DNA from: Mesorhizobium amorphae
Lineage (GTDB): Bacteria > Pseudomonadota > Alphaproteobacteria > Rhizobiales > Rhizobiaceae
Length of the DNA stretch: 48,380 nucleotides
Direction of reading: 5' to 3'
Assembly: GCF_014843845.1 (NCBI RefSeq)
Contig: NZ_JHQS01000004.1
Coordinates: 1-48,380 of the forward strand
Below are positions 1-9,751 of the stretch, piece by piece. The translations under genes were made by a program, and so were the position numbers. The number at the start of each line of letters is the position of its first letter. The first letter of the stretch is position 1. The notes under the pieces are model-generated. The model saw only the letters and a list, made by a program, of their open reading frames with translations. It made no database searches and had not been told where the DNA came from.

Positions 1-2314
1 TGATCAGGCTCTCCGTCACCTCCAGCTCGAGGTATCTGGCCTCTAGGCCGCTGTCCTTCAGTGCATTCACGACACGGCCAATCAGGTTTCTTTCCCTGAA
101 TTGCCGTGCCGACACATTCACGCAGACGATCAGGGGCGGTAGACCCGCGTCCTGCCAGGCCTTGTTCTGCCGACAGGCTTCGTGCAGAACCCAATCGCCG
201 ATGGGCACGATCAAGCCTGTCTCCTCGGCCGTCGGAATGAAAATGGCCGGTGACACCGTGCCTCGCGTCGGATGCTGCCAGCGTATCAACGCCTCAACCG
301 CGAAGATCTGCCCTGACCGAAGATCAATTTGCGGCTGATAGAGCAAGGTGAATTCCGAACGAGCCAGTGCGTTTCGCATTTCCTCCTGAAGCACGAACTT
401 TTCACGCGCCCTAGTGTTGAACTCGGGCGCGTAGAATTGGAAATTGTCGCGGCCAAATTCCTTGGCGCGGTACAAGGCCGCATCGGCATTGGCCAGCAGC
501 GTATCCGAGTTCGCCCCATCCTTGGGATAGTTGGCGACGCCGATGCTGGCCGTGGCACTCAGCCGATGTTTTCCAAGTTCAATCGGCTCCGCGATCACTG
601 CACGGATCTTCTGAACTATCTCGGAGATAAGCTCGACGCTCGCCGGCTGGTCGAACAGGACAACGACGAATTCGTCGCCGCCAAGTCGCACGACCGTATC
701 GGTTGCCCTTACACACTTGACCATTCGGTTGGCGACAGTCTTCAGCAGTTCGTCTCCGGCGTTGTGGCCGAGCGTGTCATTGACCAACTTGAAATTGTCG
801 AGATCGATGAACAACACGGTCACCCAGCGGCCATAACGCTGCGCGTAGAGGACAGCCTGCGAGAGCCGGTCCTCGAGCAGGGCGCGATTGGGAAGGCCAG
901 TAAGCGCATCGTGGTTGGCCATGAAGTGGATCTGGTCTTCGGCCAGCTTGCGCTCGATGGCGATCCCGGCGATGCGCGTGGTGAAATTGATGAGTAGGGT
1001 CTCGGCCTCGCCCGGTTCGCGCACCGTCATAGAATACATCGCAAACACGCCCAACACGGCGCCCTGATGCGACAGGATCGGGGTCGACCAGCACGAACGA
1101 TAGCCGTGGGGCGCCACGAGTTCGCGATAGTCATCCCAAAGCGGATCCTGCATGATGTCAGAGACAATGACCGGCTCCCGACGGTAGACGGCGGTTCCGC
1201 AAGATCCAACGTTGGGACCGATTGCGATCCCGTCGATCGCGCTCGTATAGTCCATTGCAAGGCTCGGCGCCGCGCCGTGCCGCAAGTGACCACCATCCTT
1301 GTCAAGCAGCAATACGGATCCGAATATTCCCGTCAGCTGGGACTCGACGAGGCGCATAAGGCGGTCGAGCACATCTTCCAGGGGAGCGCTCATCGCGATC
1401 ATTTCCAATATGTGCGCCTGCCCGTCCCGGAGCACGTCCGCCTGCTTGCGCGCGGTGATGTCGTGGGCAATGCCGACCAGACCGAAAATTTCGTTATCAA
1501 GATTGCGCAACGGCACCTTCGTCGACGAGAGCCATTTGCCGGCGCCCGAGGCATCGACGATGAACTCCTCCTCGTCGATCATCGGTTTTCCGCTGCGTAG
1601 AACCCTCTGCTCGATATCGCGAAACTTCCGCGCCATTTCCGGGGCATGAAGATCAAAATCGGTCAACCCGATCATGGCGTCGGTTTTTTCGCGGCCGCTG
1701 TCGGCCGCAAGGGCCCTGTTGACCACGACGAAGCGGCTTTCAGTGTCCTTGACCCACAGATAATCCGGCACCCAGTCGATCAGCGCTTGCAGCGACATGC
1801 GCTCGTCGACGATCTGGCGACTGGCGATCAGTTCAGTGATGTCCTCATGCGTGGCGACCCAGCTCCCGTCCGGCATCGGTTGATGGCAGATCTGGATTGT
1901 CCGACCATCGGCGAGCTTGGCGCTCCAGATCCTCGAGGCATTGCTTGAATTGACCGACCGCGCCATCGTCAGATAAGCGTCGGCCGGCATCGCCGACGTC
2001 CCGGCGGCCACGCGGCGCTCGACGATTTCGCCCAGCGTCAACCCTGGCTGCAGTTCATCGGGGGCTATGCGGTAAATTTCCGCATAGCGCCGGTTGCAAA
2101 GGATTAGCCGTTCGTCGGCACCAAAAAAGCAGATGCCTTGCGAGACATTGTCGATTGCCGTCTCAAATCGCAGCGCCTGGCTTTCGAGCGTCGCGATCGT
2201 GGCGCGAAGTTCGCGCTCGAGCATTTCGTACGAAGCCGACGCCAGTTTTGTCAGCGCGGCGAGATTGGTCGACTCAGGTGCCTCGGCGGCTCGCCTGGAT
2301 GGTTTTGTGACCAT
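1..2314 (-). CDS. PAS-PAS-GAF-GGDEF-EAL cyclic-di-GMP turnover protein, C-terminus beyond window
   Basis: The frame is open from the ATG at 2314 to the left edge (771 codons); the rest of the EAL domain lies outside the window. Order: short N-terminal helix, a PAS domain (about residues 60-170), a second PAS (about 190-310), a GAF domain (about 320-470), GGDEF, then EAL. The active-site GGDEF is intact (codons at 668-682), as is the EAL signature (288-296). GGDEF domains make cyclic di-GMP and EAL domains hydrolyse it, so this is a candidate bifunctional or one-sided enzyme under sensory control. No membrane segment was seen, so it is probably cytoplasmic. GGAGGA lies just upstream of the ATG and supports this start. 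A truncated paralogue of its first 126 codons lies at the other end of the window. Confidence 0.9.
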   Translation of the reverse strand, partial: MVTKPSRRAAEAPESTNLAALTKLASASYEMLERELRATIATLESQALRFETAIDNVSQGICFFGADERLILCNRRYAEIYRIAPDELQPGLTLGEIVERRVAAGTSAMPADAYLTMARSVNSSNASRIWSAKLADGRTIQICHQPMPDGSWVATHEDITELIASRQIVDERMSLQALIDWVPDYLWVKDTESRFVVVNRALAADSGREKTDAMIGLTDFDLHAPEMARKFRDIEQRVLRSGKPMIDEEEFIVDASGAGKWLSSTKVPLRNLDNEIFGLVGIAHDITARKQADVLRDGQAHILEMIAMSAPLEDVLDRLMRLVESQLTGIFGSVLLLDKDGGHLRHGAAPSLAMDYTSAIDGIAIGPNVGSCGTAVYRREPVIVSDIMQDPLWDDYRELVAPHGYRSCWSTPILSHQGAVLGVFAMYSMTVREPGEAETLLINFTTRIAGIAIERKLAEDQIHFMANHDALTGLPNRALLEDRLSQAVLYAQRYGRWVTVLFIDLDNFKLVNDTLGHNAGDELLKTVANRMVKCVRATDTVVRLGGDEFVVVLFDQPASVELISEIVQKIRAVIAEPIELGKHRLSATASIGVANYPKDGANSDTLLANADAALYRAKEFGRDNFQFYAPEFNTRAREKFVLQEEMRNALARSEFTLLYQPQIDLRSGQIFAVEALIRWQHPTRGTVSPAIFIPTAEETGLIVPIGDWVLHEACRQNKAWQDAGLPPLIVCVNVSARQFRERNLIGRVVNALKDSGLEARYLELEVTESLI

Positions 2315-2424
2315 ACAGAGTTCCTCCGATTCGACGCTTGGAGAAAGCCAAGCGAACTCGCTTTCTGACTGAAAGCGCGCGTATAACTGATACTGGCCAA
2401 AATGTGTTAACTGCGGATGAATCG
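1935..2424. repeat. Left member of an imperfect direct repeat with 47828-48315
   Basis: The first ~126 codons and about 110 bp of upstream sequence of the PAS-GGDEF-EAL gene match 47828-48315 in the same orientation, at roughly 80% identity by eye. The match stops abruptly near 1935 (partner 47828), where the partner runs into an MFS gene. It ends upstream at a shared TGCGGATGAATCG. This divergence suggests old paralogues rather than a recent duplication. Confidence 0.75.
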
Positions 2425-2529
2425 GTCTCAATACTTAAGGTGTCAGAATTGGATATCTGCAATACTGCCCGGCTGTTGAGAGGGGTATCCGTCAAGCCGC
2501 CTCAGTTCTACAACGATGCGGCTGGCCGC

Positions 2530-2643
2530 CAGTGTCTGCAGCGCCGCGGCGTACTCGCGCACCCCCATTTCGCTCCAGTTCATCGCTTCTACGTGCATGG
2601 CCCAGAACGCCTGGACAGCGCGGTTGCGCACGTCCGTGCTCAC
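2530..2643 (-). pseudogene. IS66-type accessory TnpA, N-terminal fragment
   Basis: From the GTG at 2643 the minus strand reads STDVRNRAVQAFWAMHVEAM and onward, which resembles the start of the small TnpA protein of rhizobial IS66 elements. The resemblance stops after about 35 codons. The frame then continues into unrelated sequence to a stop near 2443. It lies downstream of a TnpC fragment, whereas IS66 order is tnpA-tnpB-tnpC. It therefore comes from a second element copy or a rearrangement. The family call is from memory of the motif, not a search. Confidence 0.4.
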
Positions 2644-2644
2644 C

Positions 2645-3137
2645 CCATGGCGGCACCGCGGCGTTTCCTGATCCGCTTTTCGCTCCGGCAAGCGTATTTC
2701 GGGCGCACGGAGCGGATGATGCGAAGCTGTGCCGGAACCCAGTCGAGCATTTCGCTGACGCTCTCGCCGATCGCATGAAGCGCGCCGCCAAAGCACGCTC
2801 ACACTGTGTGGTCGATATCGAGAACAACATCCTCTCGCAGCAGGTGATCGGGCAGCGGCTTGCGGTGAGACGGCCGCTCCGGAGGAAGTTTCTCGGCACC
2901 TGGCCTGCTCTCCCAGATGCGGGCGATATCGGCATCGAGATCTTCCAGAGCGAGCGCCAGCTGGTCAGCATCGAGCCGCTCGGAGTGGCGGCCGAACTGC
3001 GCCCGCTGCAGCTTTTTGATGATCGGTTGAAGACGCTCAATCTCCCCGTCGCGGCTCTCGACGACGGCCGCCATCTCGCGCACGAGACGCTGCAGGAGAT
3101 CGACGTCGGAAGGCAAATCAGCAAGGTCGAGCCGCAT
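2645..3137 (-). pseudogene. IS66 family transposase TnpC, N-terminal fragment with in-frame stop
   Basis: The ATG at 3137 begins a typical IS66 TnpC N-terminus: a coiled-coil helix (DLLQRLVREMAAVVESRD), then QRAQFGRHSERLD, which are hallmarks of the family. A TGA replaces a cysteine codon near 2799. The same frame then continues with GGALHAIGESVSEMLDWVPA up to a second stop near 2645. The DDE catalytic core (several hundred residues) is missing, so no active transposase is made. Confidence 0.75.
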
Positions 3138-3209
3138 GCTCGATTTTACTTCAAAACACCTTCATTCCCAAGCGTTGCGGCCTTGAACCGCCTGAATTTT
3201 GGCGCTTTT

Positions 3210-3499
3210 TCAGCCCGCCAGCGCAGGCTTCCAAACCCGTTCGGGCGCGCGCCAGTCGATGCCCGATCAACATGGCGAGCTGCGCCGGCGTCAGTGTGAT
3301 CGAGCCGTCAAAGCCCGCCATCACCGGCCACGCCCTGGTCGAGCCGCTTGGTGAACAGGCACAGGCCATTGCCATCCCAGAGCAGGATCTTCAGCATCGA
3401 CGCCTTCTTGCCGCGGAAGGCGAACACATGGCCCGAGAACAGGTCCTTCTTCAGCACCTCCTGCACCAGCATGGCGAGCCCATCGAGGCCCTTCCTCAT
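3210..3499 (-). pseudogene. IS66 accessory protein TnpB, truncated and frameshifted
   Basis: The reading MRKGLDGLAMLVQEVLKKD, then GHVFAFRGKK and LCLFTKRLDQG is the conserved core of IS66 TnpB. A frame change near 3330 moves the C-terminal part (GSITLTPAQLAMLI) to another frame. A further shift restores the usual IDWRAPERVW-like end before the TGA at 3210. The usual first ~20 residues are absent because the sequence upstream belongs to a P450 gene. tnpC follows on the same strand, in normal IS66 order. Confidence 0.75.
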
Positions 3500-3504
3500 G
3501 TCGG

Positions 3505-3902
3505 TGATGCTCGGGATCGTCGTGGCCCAGCATGTTCAGCGCCAGAAGACTGATCGTCCTCGGCAAGAACTTCAGTATTCGGGCCTGAGTTCTGCTCCCC
3601 GCGCTAGCGGGGTCGCGGGCGAAGTTCTCATGATCTTTCAACAATGTTGCGCAGGCGTCATGTGTTACCGCGAGCCATGTGCGCCCGACAATTGGCAGCT
3701 TCATGCGAACAACCGGACCTTCGGCCCGGATGCGATCCAGGGTTGGGAAGGGATTTGCGTGAAACTCAGGTGATAGGATGTCGAAATCGCAAGTCTCTAT
3801 CACAGGCTTCACTCCAGCAAATAGGGCGCTGCCACGGGCCCTTCGGCCAACCGCTTCGTACTCTTTGAAGTGCGGAACGCCGTGGCCCGCACAAAAGTGC
3901 AA
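3505..3902 (-). pseudogene. Cytochrome P450, N-terminal fragment fused to IS66 debris
   Basis: The minus strand encodes a bacterial P450 N-terminal region: FDILSPEFHANPFPTLDRIR, VVRMKLPIVGRTWLAVTHDA, then LALNMLGHDDPEHHR, which is the conserved substrate-access segment. Immediately after HHR the frame runs into IS66 TnpB sequence. The I-helix, ExxR and heme-cysteine regions are all absent, so there is no catalysis. An apparent 193-residue chimeric frame (3902-3321) results. The start at 3902 is only the first available; the P450 homology begins about 35 codons in. Confidence 0.65.
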
Positions 3903-4025
3903 GCCACGGCCTCCTTTTGCATCAGTCTACGCCGGTTGGCCAGGCTGCGGTAGCCGGTTCTGAGCGCGGGGTTCGATACATATCCTCGCGTGGTCTGTTG
4001 GCCTGAGCGCGTTGCTCGGGCGCCT

Positions 4026-5529
4026 TTACATCGAGGCTGCGCCTTCCCGCTGCTTAACGGCAAATTCCTCCTCCGGCGAATAGACCAGGGTCTTGCGGCC
4101 ATAGGCGCCGAAATAGATAATTGCCAGTCCGTACCAGACCGCTACGCCGATGATGCCCTGCCGGTATAGTGGGTCGGTGAGCTGAAATGCTATGGTGATC
4201 AAGGCGATGATCACGGTCAGCCATGCTCCCAGTACGCCAAAGGGGCTCTTGCAGGGCCGCTCGATATGCGGGAAACGGCGACGCAACTGAAGGTCAGCCC
4301 CTGCAGAAGATAGGAGAACATGGCGCCGAACACGGCCATGTTCAGAAGCGTGCCGCCAATATACGTGCCAGCTGCCTCGCCGCCCTGAGCGAACCAGATC
4401 ACCACCATCACCAGGAAGCCCACGAGCGATCCCGCAGCAAGCGCCACATTAGGCGTTTTATGCTCTCCGTGGGTTACCGAGAGGAAATGCGGGAAGTAGC
4501 CCGCGCGGCTAAGCGAATAGATCTGTCGTCCATACGCGAAGATGATCGCGTGGAAGCTCGCCACAAGTCCGGCGACTGCGAACAGCGCGAGGACCTTTGC
4601 CCAGCCAGTTCCGTAGATGGCCCTGAAGCCATCAAGAATAGGCTCGCCGGACGTTCCGTACGCAAACGCCCCGTCGGGCAACGACGGGTTGATAATAAGG
4701 ATCAGGAACCCAGTGGCCAGGAGTGTGAACATCCCGAGCATGATCCCTTTCGGCATATCGCGCTTAGGATCCACCGATTCCTCGGAGGCAAGCGGCAATT
4801 GCTCGATGGCAAGGAATAGCCAGACCGCGAACGGCATCGCTGCGAAAATGCCCCTGAGACCGAATGGCAGGAATGGCCCGCCTCCGTCCGGCAGCGCCAC
4901 CGCCGCCCCATCCGGTCCAATTCCGATATTCATAGCATTCTTGGCGAATCGAACTGTCCTGGCGCCAACGCGCTGAGAACACCAGGATCGCCAGGGCAAT
5001 GAGCGTGACGATGACCGTTACCCCGAAGGAAAGAGCGACACCGCGCACGTTCAGCCCGACAAAGATCAGGTAGCCGATGAGCCACCAGATCGGCTGCCAG
5101 GCGTCTGGGGTGCCAGTGATGGCCGTCATGTAGGTGCCTATGAAATAAACCACGACCGCCGGCGTGAGCACATACTCGATGTTTTCCGCAAATTCCGGTG
5201 ATGAAGCCGCCCCAGGGACCGAAAGCCGTCCGTGCAAAGGAATACGCGCCACCTGTGTGGGGCAGCGCTGGGCTCATCTCGGCGATAGAATAAGTCAGGC
5301 CGAGATACATGATGGCAATCAAAACTGTCCCTATGAACATTCCGCCCCAACCACCGACGGCGAAGCCAAGGTTCCAGCCTGAAAAGTCGCCCGAGATGAC
5401 GGCGCCGACGCCAAGCGCCCAAAGCGAAAAGACGCCAGCGTGGCGCTTCAACACGCGTTTTTCAAAACATTCCGAACCGGGAATGTGATAGGAGACGCCC
5501 CCTTCGTGTTTCTTGGATTCTCCGACCAT
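4026..5529 (-). pseudogene. APC-family ethanolamine-type permease with three frameshifts
   Basis: Three frames together spell an APC amino-acid/ethanolamine permease. The N-terminus (from ATG 5529) contains RHAGVFSLWALGVGAVISGD and AEMSPALPHTGGAYSFARTA, the signature of ethanolamine permeases. The next part (NIEYVLTPAVVVYF) is in a second frame from about 5185. A third frame starts near 4965 (AKNAMNIGIGPDGAA, SEESVDPKRDMPKG). The last helices and cytoplasmic tail are in another frame from about 4285 to the stop at 4026. Around 12 membrane helices would be expected if repaired. As read, no full-length carrier is made. True decay and sequencing indels cannot be told apart here. Confidence 0.75.
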
Positions 5530-5612
5530 CGTTCTGACCCCGTTGTCAATTCATCGGTAGTTCCCGTTGTGTCTCTGTTTGAATGGCCGCAGCGATTGGT
5601 ATGCGGCCTATG

Positions 5613-6726
5613 CTATCTATCGCTCCCTTTGGGTTTAGGGCGAGCATCGCGGCTGGCCCGGAAGAGCTGACGGTCAAGGGCCAGGGCTAAGAAACACCCC
5701 ACGATGTCGACGTTCGTGGCAGGTGCCGACGGCCGTTCATCGGGGTCGAATGCGAGTCCAATGGCTGCACCCTGGCCCTTTGACGTTGCCAAGGGCCAAA
5801 AGTCAAAGCGCGAGGCCAGCGAGGGATAGACTCCGGCGCGCGAGAAAAGTCCCGTCGCCAATGACGATCGCGCTGCCTCGATTTCGGCGTGCTGCGACTC
5901 CAAGTCGCCGAGGCTCTCGACGGACACCACTTTGCCCTCTAGAACGAGAATGACGACGACCGGGACGTGGAAGAGCGCTGCAAGAGCTTGGGCAGTGATC
6001 GAGACGATCGCCTTCGTATCGTCGGCCGCCACCACGTCGCGGCTGCAGCCTTGCAGGACTGTCGCCTGCCTTCTCAGGAGTGCCGCGTCAGTTGCTCTTC
6101 GACGGGAAGTAAAGGCAACGGCACTTACGATAAGTCCGACCACAAAAAGCAGTCCGATCGCCCGGACGTTTGCCGGGTCGTCGACGATCAGCGTATAGCG
6201 AGGCTCAGTGAGGAAGAAGTTGTAGGCGAGAGCGCCAAGTATCGCCGAAATGAGAGAGGGGGCCTAAGCCCAGGCCAACGGCCGCTATGATAACCGGCAC
6301 CACAAATATAAGGGAGATATTGGGGATCGTCACCCGGCTATCAACGCCGACAGCCACGATCGTTGCGAAGGCGGTCATTCCAAACGAAGCAAGATACCGC
6401 GCTACTGGCGCAGCCTCCCATGATACCAAGGCCAAAAGCGGATCGGCATCCGGCAACAGCGGGATTTCCCCTCGCAGCTTCGGTGTAGCACCGGCCATCG
6501 GTTCAACTCCCCCGTCCTCTGATCTGTAGATCAATCCTGGCTCGACAATCCATTCACCAGGCGAGAGTGATTCGACATCGTACCGGCCGTCTGCAAGGCG
6601 CGGCGCAAGTCCGACGTAGTGATAGTGATCGCCGAAGGAATCTATGATAGCGGAGAAAATGGGCCGTTCAGCAAGGTAGCCGACGACCTTGCTTTCGGTG
6701 GGTCGCTCGGCGGCGGGTGCCGCCAT
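5613..6726 (-). pseudogene. DUF4118/GAF membrane sensor-like protein (KdpD-like without kinase), one frameshift
   Basis: The protein starts at ATG 6726. It has a soluble N-terminal part of about 90 residues that I do not recognise, then membrane helices resembling the KdpD DUF4118 region. It then shifts frame at a run of five C near 6260 and resumes as YNFFLTEPRYTLIVDD, more helices and a GAF-like domain, ending at 5613. No histidine kinase core follows. DUF4118 is the four-helix membrane domain of the potassium sensor KdpD. The neighbour upstream on the same strand is kup, so a role in potassium sensing or homeostasis is a reasonable inference. The break is one base in a homopolymer, so the gene may be intact in reality. 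Confidence 0.6.
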
Positions 6727-6869
6727 CCTGACTATGTAGTATTCGATCGGAACGCGAGACGCATCGGCTTATTCCTCATCAAAGGAACGCAGTGAGGCAG
6801 TATGCTCGCTCTACCTGACGCCAGGTGAGAGCGTTGGGTCAGTCGACCTGTACGCGGACCTCGCGTGAA

Positions 6870-8783
6870 CTAGACCGCCAATTGCATCCCGATCTCTACC
6901 ACGCGTCCGGTCGGAATCTGAAAGTACTCTGTTGCGTCGGCAGCCGTGCGCGCAAGATTGATGAACAGCTTGTCCTGCCACACCGGCATGCCGGAATTGG
7001 GAGAGGCCTTGAGCGAACGCCGCGACAGGAAGAAGGACGTCGTCATGATGTCGAATTTCCAGCCCTGCTTGCGGCAGATCGCCAGCGCGCGCGGGATGTT
7101 GGGCTGTTCCATATAGCCGAAGGTCAGCGTCACCCGCATGAACAACTCGTTGACCGTCTCCATCCTGACACGTTCGCTGTCGGGCACCACCGGCTGCGGC
7201 GCCGTCACCACCGAAAGGATGACGTTCTGCTCATGCAGCACCTTGTAGTGCTTCAGGCTGTGCATGAGCGCGGTCGGCGTGCTGAGCGGATCGCTGGTCA
7301 GGAACACTGCGGTGCCTGATACGAGATGGGGCTTCTTCTTCAACAGGTTTCCGGCGAGGAAATCGAGCGGGATCTCGTTCCTGCGGGTCTTGTCGAACAA
7401 ATAGCGGCTGCCTCTGATCCAGGTCGCCATGATCAGTCCCATGACGCAGGCGGCCATAATCGAGACCCAGCCGCCTTCCAGGATCTTCACGACATTGGCA
7501 AGGAAGAACCCTGTATCAATAATGCCGAACAGAATGACCAGTGCAACCGCCACCCTGAGCTGCCAGTTCCACATCCACCTCATCACGACGAATAACAGAA
7601 TCGTCGTCATCAGCATCTCGCCTGTTACGGATATCCCATAGGCCGAAGCCAGCGAACTCGAACTGCCGAAACCCACCACGAGAAGCATAACCGCCAGAGC
7701 GATGAGCAGGTTGACCCGTGGCATGTAGATCTGGCCGGACTGCATTTCCGATGTATGCTGAACCTCAATTCTGGGCAGGAGATTGAGCTGTACGGCCTGC
7801 CTGGTCAGCGAAAAAGCGCCCGAAATCACCGCTTGGCTTGCGATCACCGTGGCAGCCGTCGCCAGGCCAACCATTGGCATGAGCGCCCATTCGGGCAGCA
7901 TCTGGAAGAACGGATTGTCCGGCTTCCCGCCATTGGCCAGCACGAATGCACCTTGCCCGAAATAATTGAGCAACAGGCATGGAAATACTATGGAGAACCA
8001 GGCGAGCACGATGGGCCTGCGCCCAAAATGTCCAAGGTCGACATAGAGGGCTTCCGCGCCCGTGACCACCAGGAAGACAGCGCCGACGGTCACGAATACA
8101 CCGGCTGGCTCCCCGGCGAGATATGCTAGCGCGTAGTATGGATTGATTGCCAGCAGCACCGACGGATCATCAATCAGATGCGAAAGCCCGGCAACACCAA
8201 TAGCAATAAACCAAACCGCGGTAACCGGGCCGAACACGGCTGCCACTTTGCCGGTTCCGAAGCGTTGAACAGAAAACAGGATGGCCAGGATGACCAGTGT
8301 GATGGGAACAACATAAGCGTCGAGCGCAGGGGTTATTACCTCCAAGCCCTCCACCGCCGACAGGACCGAGATTGCTGGCGTTATGATGGAATCGCCAAAG
8401 AAAAGCGCCGCTCCACAAATCCCGATCGCTAGGATGATGGGTGCACCCTTCGGATACGCAGTGCGAGCAAGTGACATAAGGGATAGCGTTCCGCCCTCTC
8501 CCTTGTTGTCGGCGCGCAGCACGAAGGCGACATATTTGATCGTTACAATGATCGTCAGCGCCCAAACGATGAGCGACAACACACCGAGCACATCGGCGCG
8601 CGATACGGGCCCCTCGGTCGCATGCAGCGCCTCGCGAAATGCATAAATGGGACTGGTGCCGATATCTCCATAGACGACGCCGAGCGCTCCAAGCATCAAC
8701 AGCTTTGTGCTTTGTGGCTCAGTTTTGGGGGGATCGGCGTCTTCTCCTGGCCCTACGCCGTTACCAGTGTTGGCAAAGTCCAT
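6870..8783 (-). CDS. kup: Kup family potassium uptake transporter
   Basis: A 637-residue protein, the usual length for Kup. It opens with a short cytoplasmic tail followed by [20 protein letters not shown], the family signature of the first helix. About 12 membrane helices follow to roughly residue 430, then a cytoplasmic C-terminal domain ending in a typical [14 protein letters not shown]. Kup imports K+ with protons in the inner membrane. I chose the ATG at 8783 over the longer frame to 8867 because an AGGGGGC motif sits 7-8 bases upstream and homologues begin near the KLL motif. The downstream DUF4118 gene suggests a small potassium-related cluster. Confidence 0.95.
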   Translation of the reverse strand: MDFANTGNGVGPGEDADPPKTEPQSTKLLMLGALGVVYGDIGTSPIYAFREALHATEGPVSRADVLGVLSLIVWALTIIVTIKYVAFVLRADNKGEGGTLSLMSLARTAYPKGAPIILAIGICGAALFFGDSIITPAISVLSAVEGLEVITPALDAYVVPITLVILAILFSVQRFGTGKVAAVFGPVTAVWFIAIGVAGLSHLIDDPSVLLAINPYYALAYLAGEPAGVFVTVGAVFLVVTGAEALYVDLGHFGRRPIVLAWFSIVFPCLLLNYFGQGAFVLANGGKPDNPFFQMLPEWALMPMVGLATAATVIASQAVISGAFSLTRQAVQLNLLPRIEVQHTSEMQSGQIYMPRVNLLIALAVMLLVVGFGSSSSLASAYGISVTGEMLMTTILLFVVMRWMWNWQLRVAVALVILFGIIDTGFFLANVVKILEGGWVSIMAACVMGLIMATWIRGSRYLFDKTRRNEIPLDFLAGNLLKKKPHLVSGTAVFLTSDPLSTPTALMHSLKHYKVLHEQNVILSVVTAPQPVVPDSERVRMETVNELFMRVTLTFGYMEQPNIPRALAICRKQGWKFDIMTTSFFLSRRSLKASPNSGMPVWQDKLFINLARTAADATEYFQIPTGRVVEIGMQLAV

Positions 8784-8949
8784 GAAATGTCGCCCCCTGG
8801 CGTTTTGCTTGGCTGTGCCCACATAAGCAGCCCGCCCAAACGCAATACAGCTATGGCTGCTTTGCAAAGCGGCTGACTTGTGCGGCCATGCGACACGCGG
8901 GACTCTCCGCTGTCAACCCATTCTGTTACAGTCGCGCTCACCGAGAAAC

Positions 8950-9175
8950 GCCGTTCTCGATTGTGCGGCGCCTGGCGCGCCTGGAGGTCAGATCTCTGAG
9001 GCTGGGTCAGTTCGCCGTCGATGAAGCGGTTGACCTCATCTTCGGATATGCGGTCACTTGGCCACATCACGGCCTTCTACTACTCTCAACTGGGCTGGTG
9101 CGCAGTCGCTCATTTTTTCCATGTTACGTTTCAGGCCAGCCGCGCGCGGCTCAGGCGAGACATGATTCGCGTTCA
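8950..9175 (-). pseudogene. Possible relic of an ECF sigma / anti-sigma gene pair
   Basis: From the ATG at 9070 the minus strand reads RISEDEVNRFIDGELTQPQR, which resembles the N-terminus of membrane-type anti-sigma factors. After about 30 codons the frame becomes unrecognisable. Just upstream, 9172-9130 reads IMSRLSRARLA, the typical end of an ECF sigma region-4 helix, followed by a frame that stops across the anti-sigma start. Both pieces are very short, so the call is tentative. The transposon at 9207 lies immediately beyond this relic. Confidence 0.3.
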
Positions 9176-9206
9176 CATTTGGTTGCAGCGCAACAAGTCG
9201 ATGCCA

Positions 9207-9229
9207 GGTAATGGGTCAGTTTGAAATTT
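9207..9229 (+). repeat. Left terminal inverted repeat of the 3.7-kb transposon
   Basis: 23 bp beginning GGTAATGGGTCAGTTTGAAA. It pairs with the right end with a single mismatch (A versus G at position 5). Confidence 0.9.
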
Positions 9230-9335
9230 GGGCAGTGGGGTAGTGGCCAGTAAGCAAGCCGACCACAATAACGATCAGGACCGCAACGCCGACGATCACC
9301 GCTCCCATCGCCAAGACAGTCCGCCAATCGGTCAT
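9216..9335 (-). CDS. Small membrane peptide ending inside the transposon end
   Basis: A 39-codon frame from ATG 9335: MTDWRTVLAMGAVIVGVAVL, then IVIVVGLLTGHYPTAQISN. It is one strongly hydrophobic helix with a short tail. The last codons and the TGA are read from the terminal inverted repeat itself. Either the gene was truncated when the end was acquired, or the element evolved to use the repeat as the stop. I recognise no family. Confidence 0.4.
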   Translation of the reverse strand: MTDWRTVLAMGAVIVGVAVLIVIVVGLLTGHYPTAQISN

Positions 9336-9371
9336 TCGCCGCTCCCGCTCGATTGTTTGATGGACGCTAGT

Positions 9372-9701
9372 CTAGATGCCGTGATTTGGCCAGAACAGCC
9401 AAACCAGAAAGACCGCCGCAACAATCCATAGAGCAACGATGACCGCAAGGCCGGCTCGGCTTGTCGGCTTGTCGCGCCGCGTCGCTTCGGCGCGGAACTC
9501 TGCCATGAGTTCGGGCGGGACCAGCTTGACCGCTAGCAGGATGCCGAGCGGCACGATGATGATGTCATCCAAATAGCCGAGCACCGGAATGAAGTCGGGG
9601 ATGAGATCAATCGGACTCAGCGCATAGGCGGCAACAGCACCGGCCACAACTTTCGCGTACCAAGGTACACGCGGATCACGGGCAGCTAACCAAAGCGCCA
9701 C
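9372..9701 (-). CDS. DUF1232 (YkvA-like) small membrane protein
   Basis: The conserved DUF1232 core VPWYAKVVAGAVAAYALSPI, then DLIPDFIPVLGYLDD is present, followed by a charged segment and a C-terminal hydrophobic helix. Family members are small membrane-associated proteins of unknown function. Family-like sequence (ARTIQRD) extends upstream to about 9728 without an ATG, GTG or TTG in a sensible place. The original first dozen residues therefore look lost next to the transposase gene; I give the first usable GTG (9701). It is a passenger of the 3.7-kb element. Confidence 0.7.
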   Translation of the reverse strand: MALWLAARDPRVPWYAKVVAGAVAAYALSPIDLIPDFIPVLGYLDDIIIVPLGILLAVKLVPPELMAEFRAEATRRDKPTSRAGLAVIVALWIVAAVFLVWLFWPNHGI

Positions 9702-9751
9702 AACGTCTCGCTGGATCGTTCGCGCCCGCTGTTTCCCAGAGTTGATAATGG

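Noticed and set aside
329..1600. Two plus-strand frames opposite the PAS-GGDEF-EAL gene
   Set aside because: Antisense of an intact coding frame that reaches the left edge.
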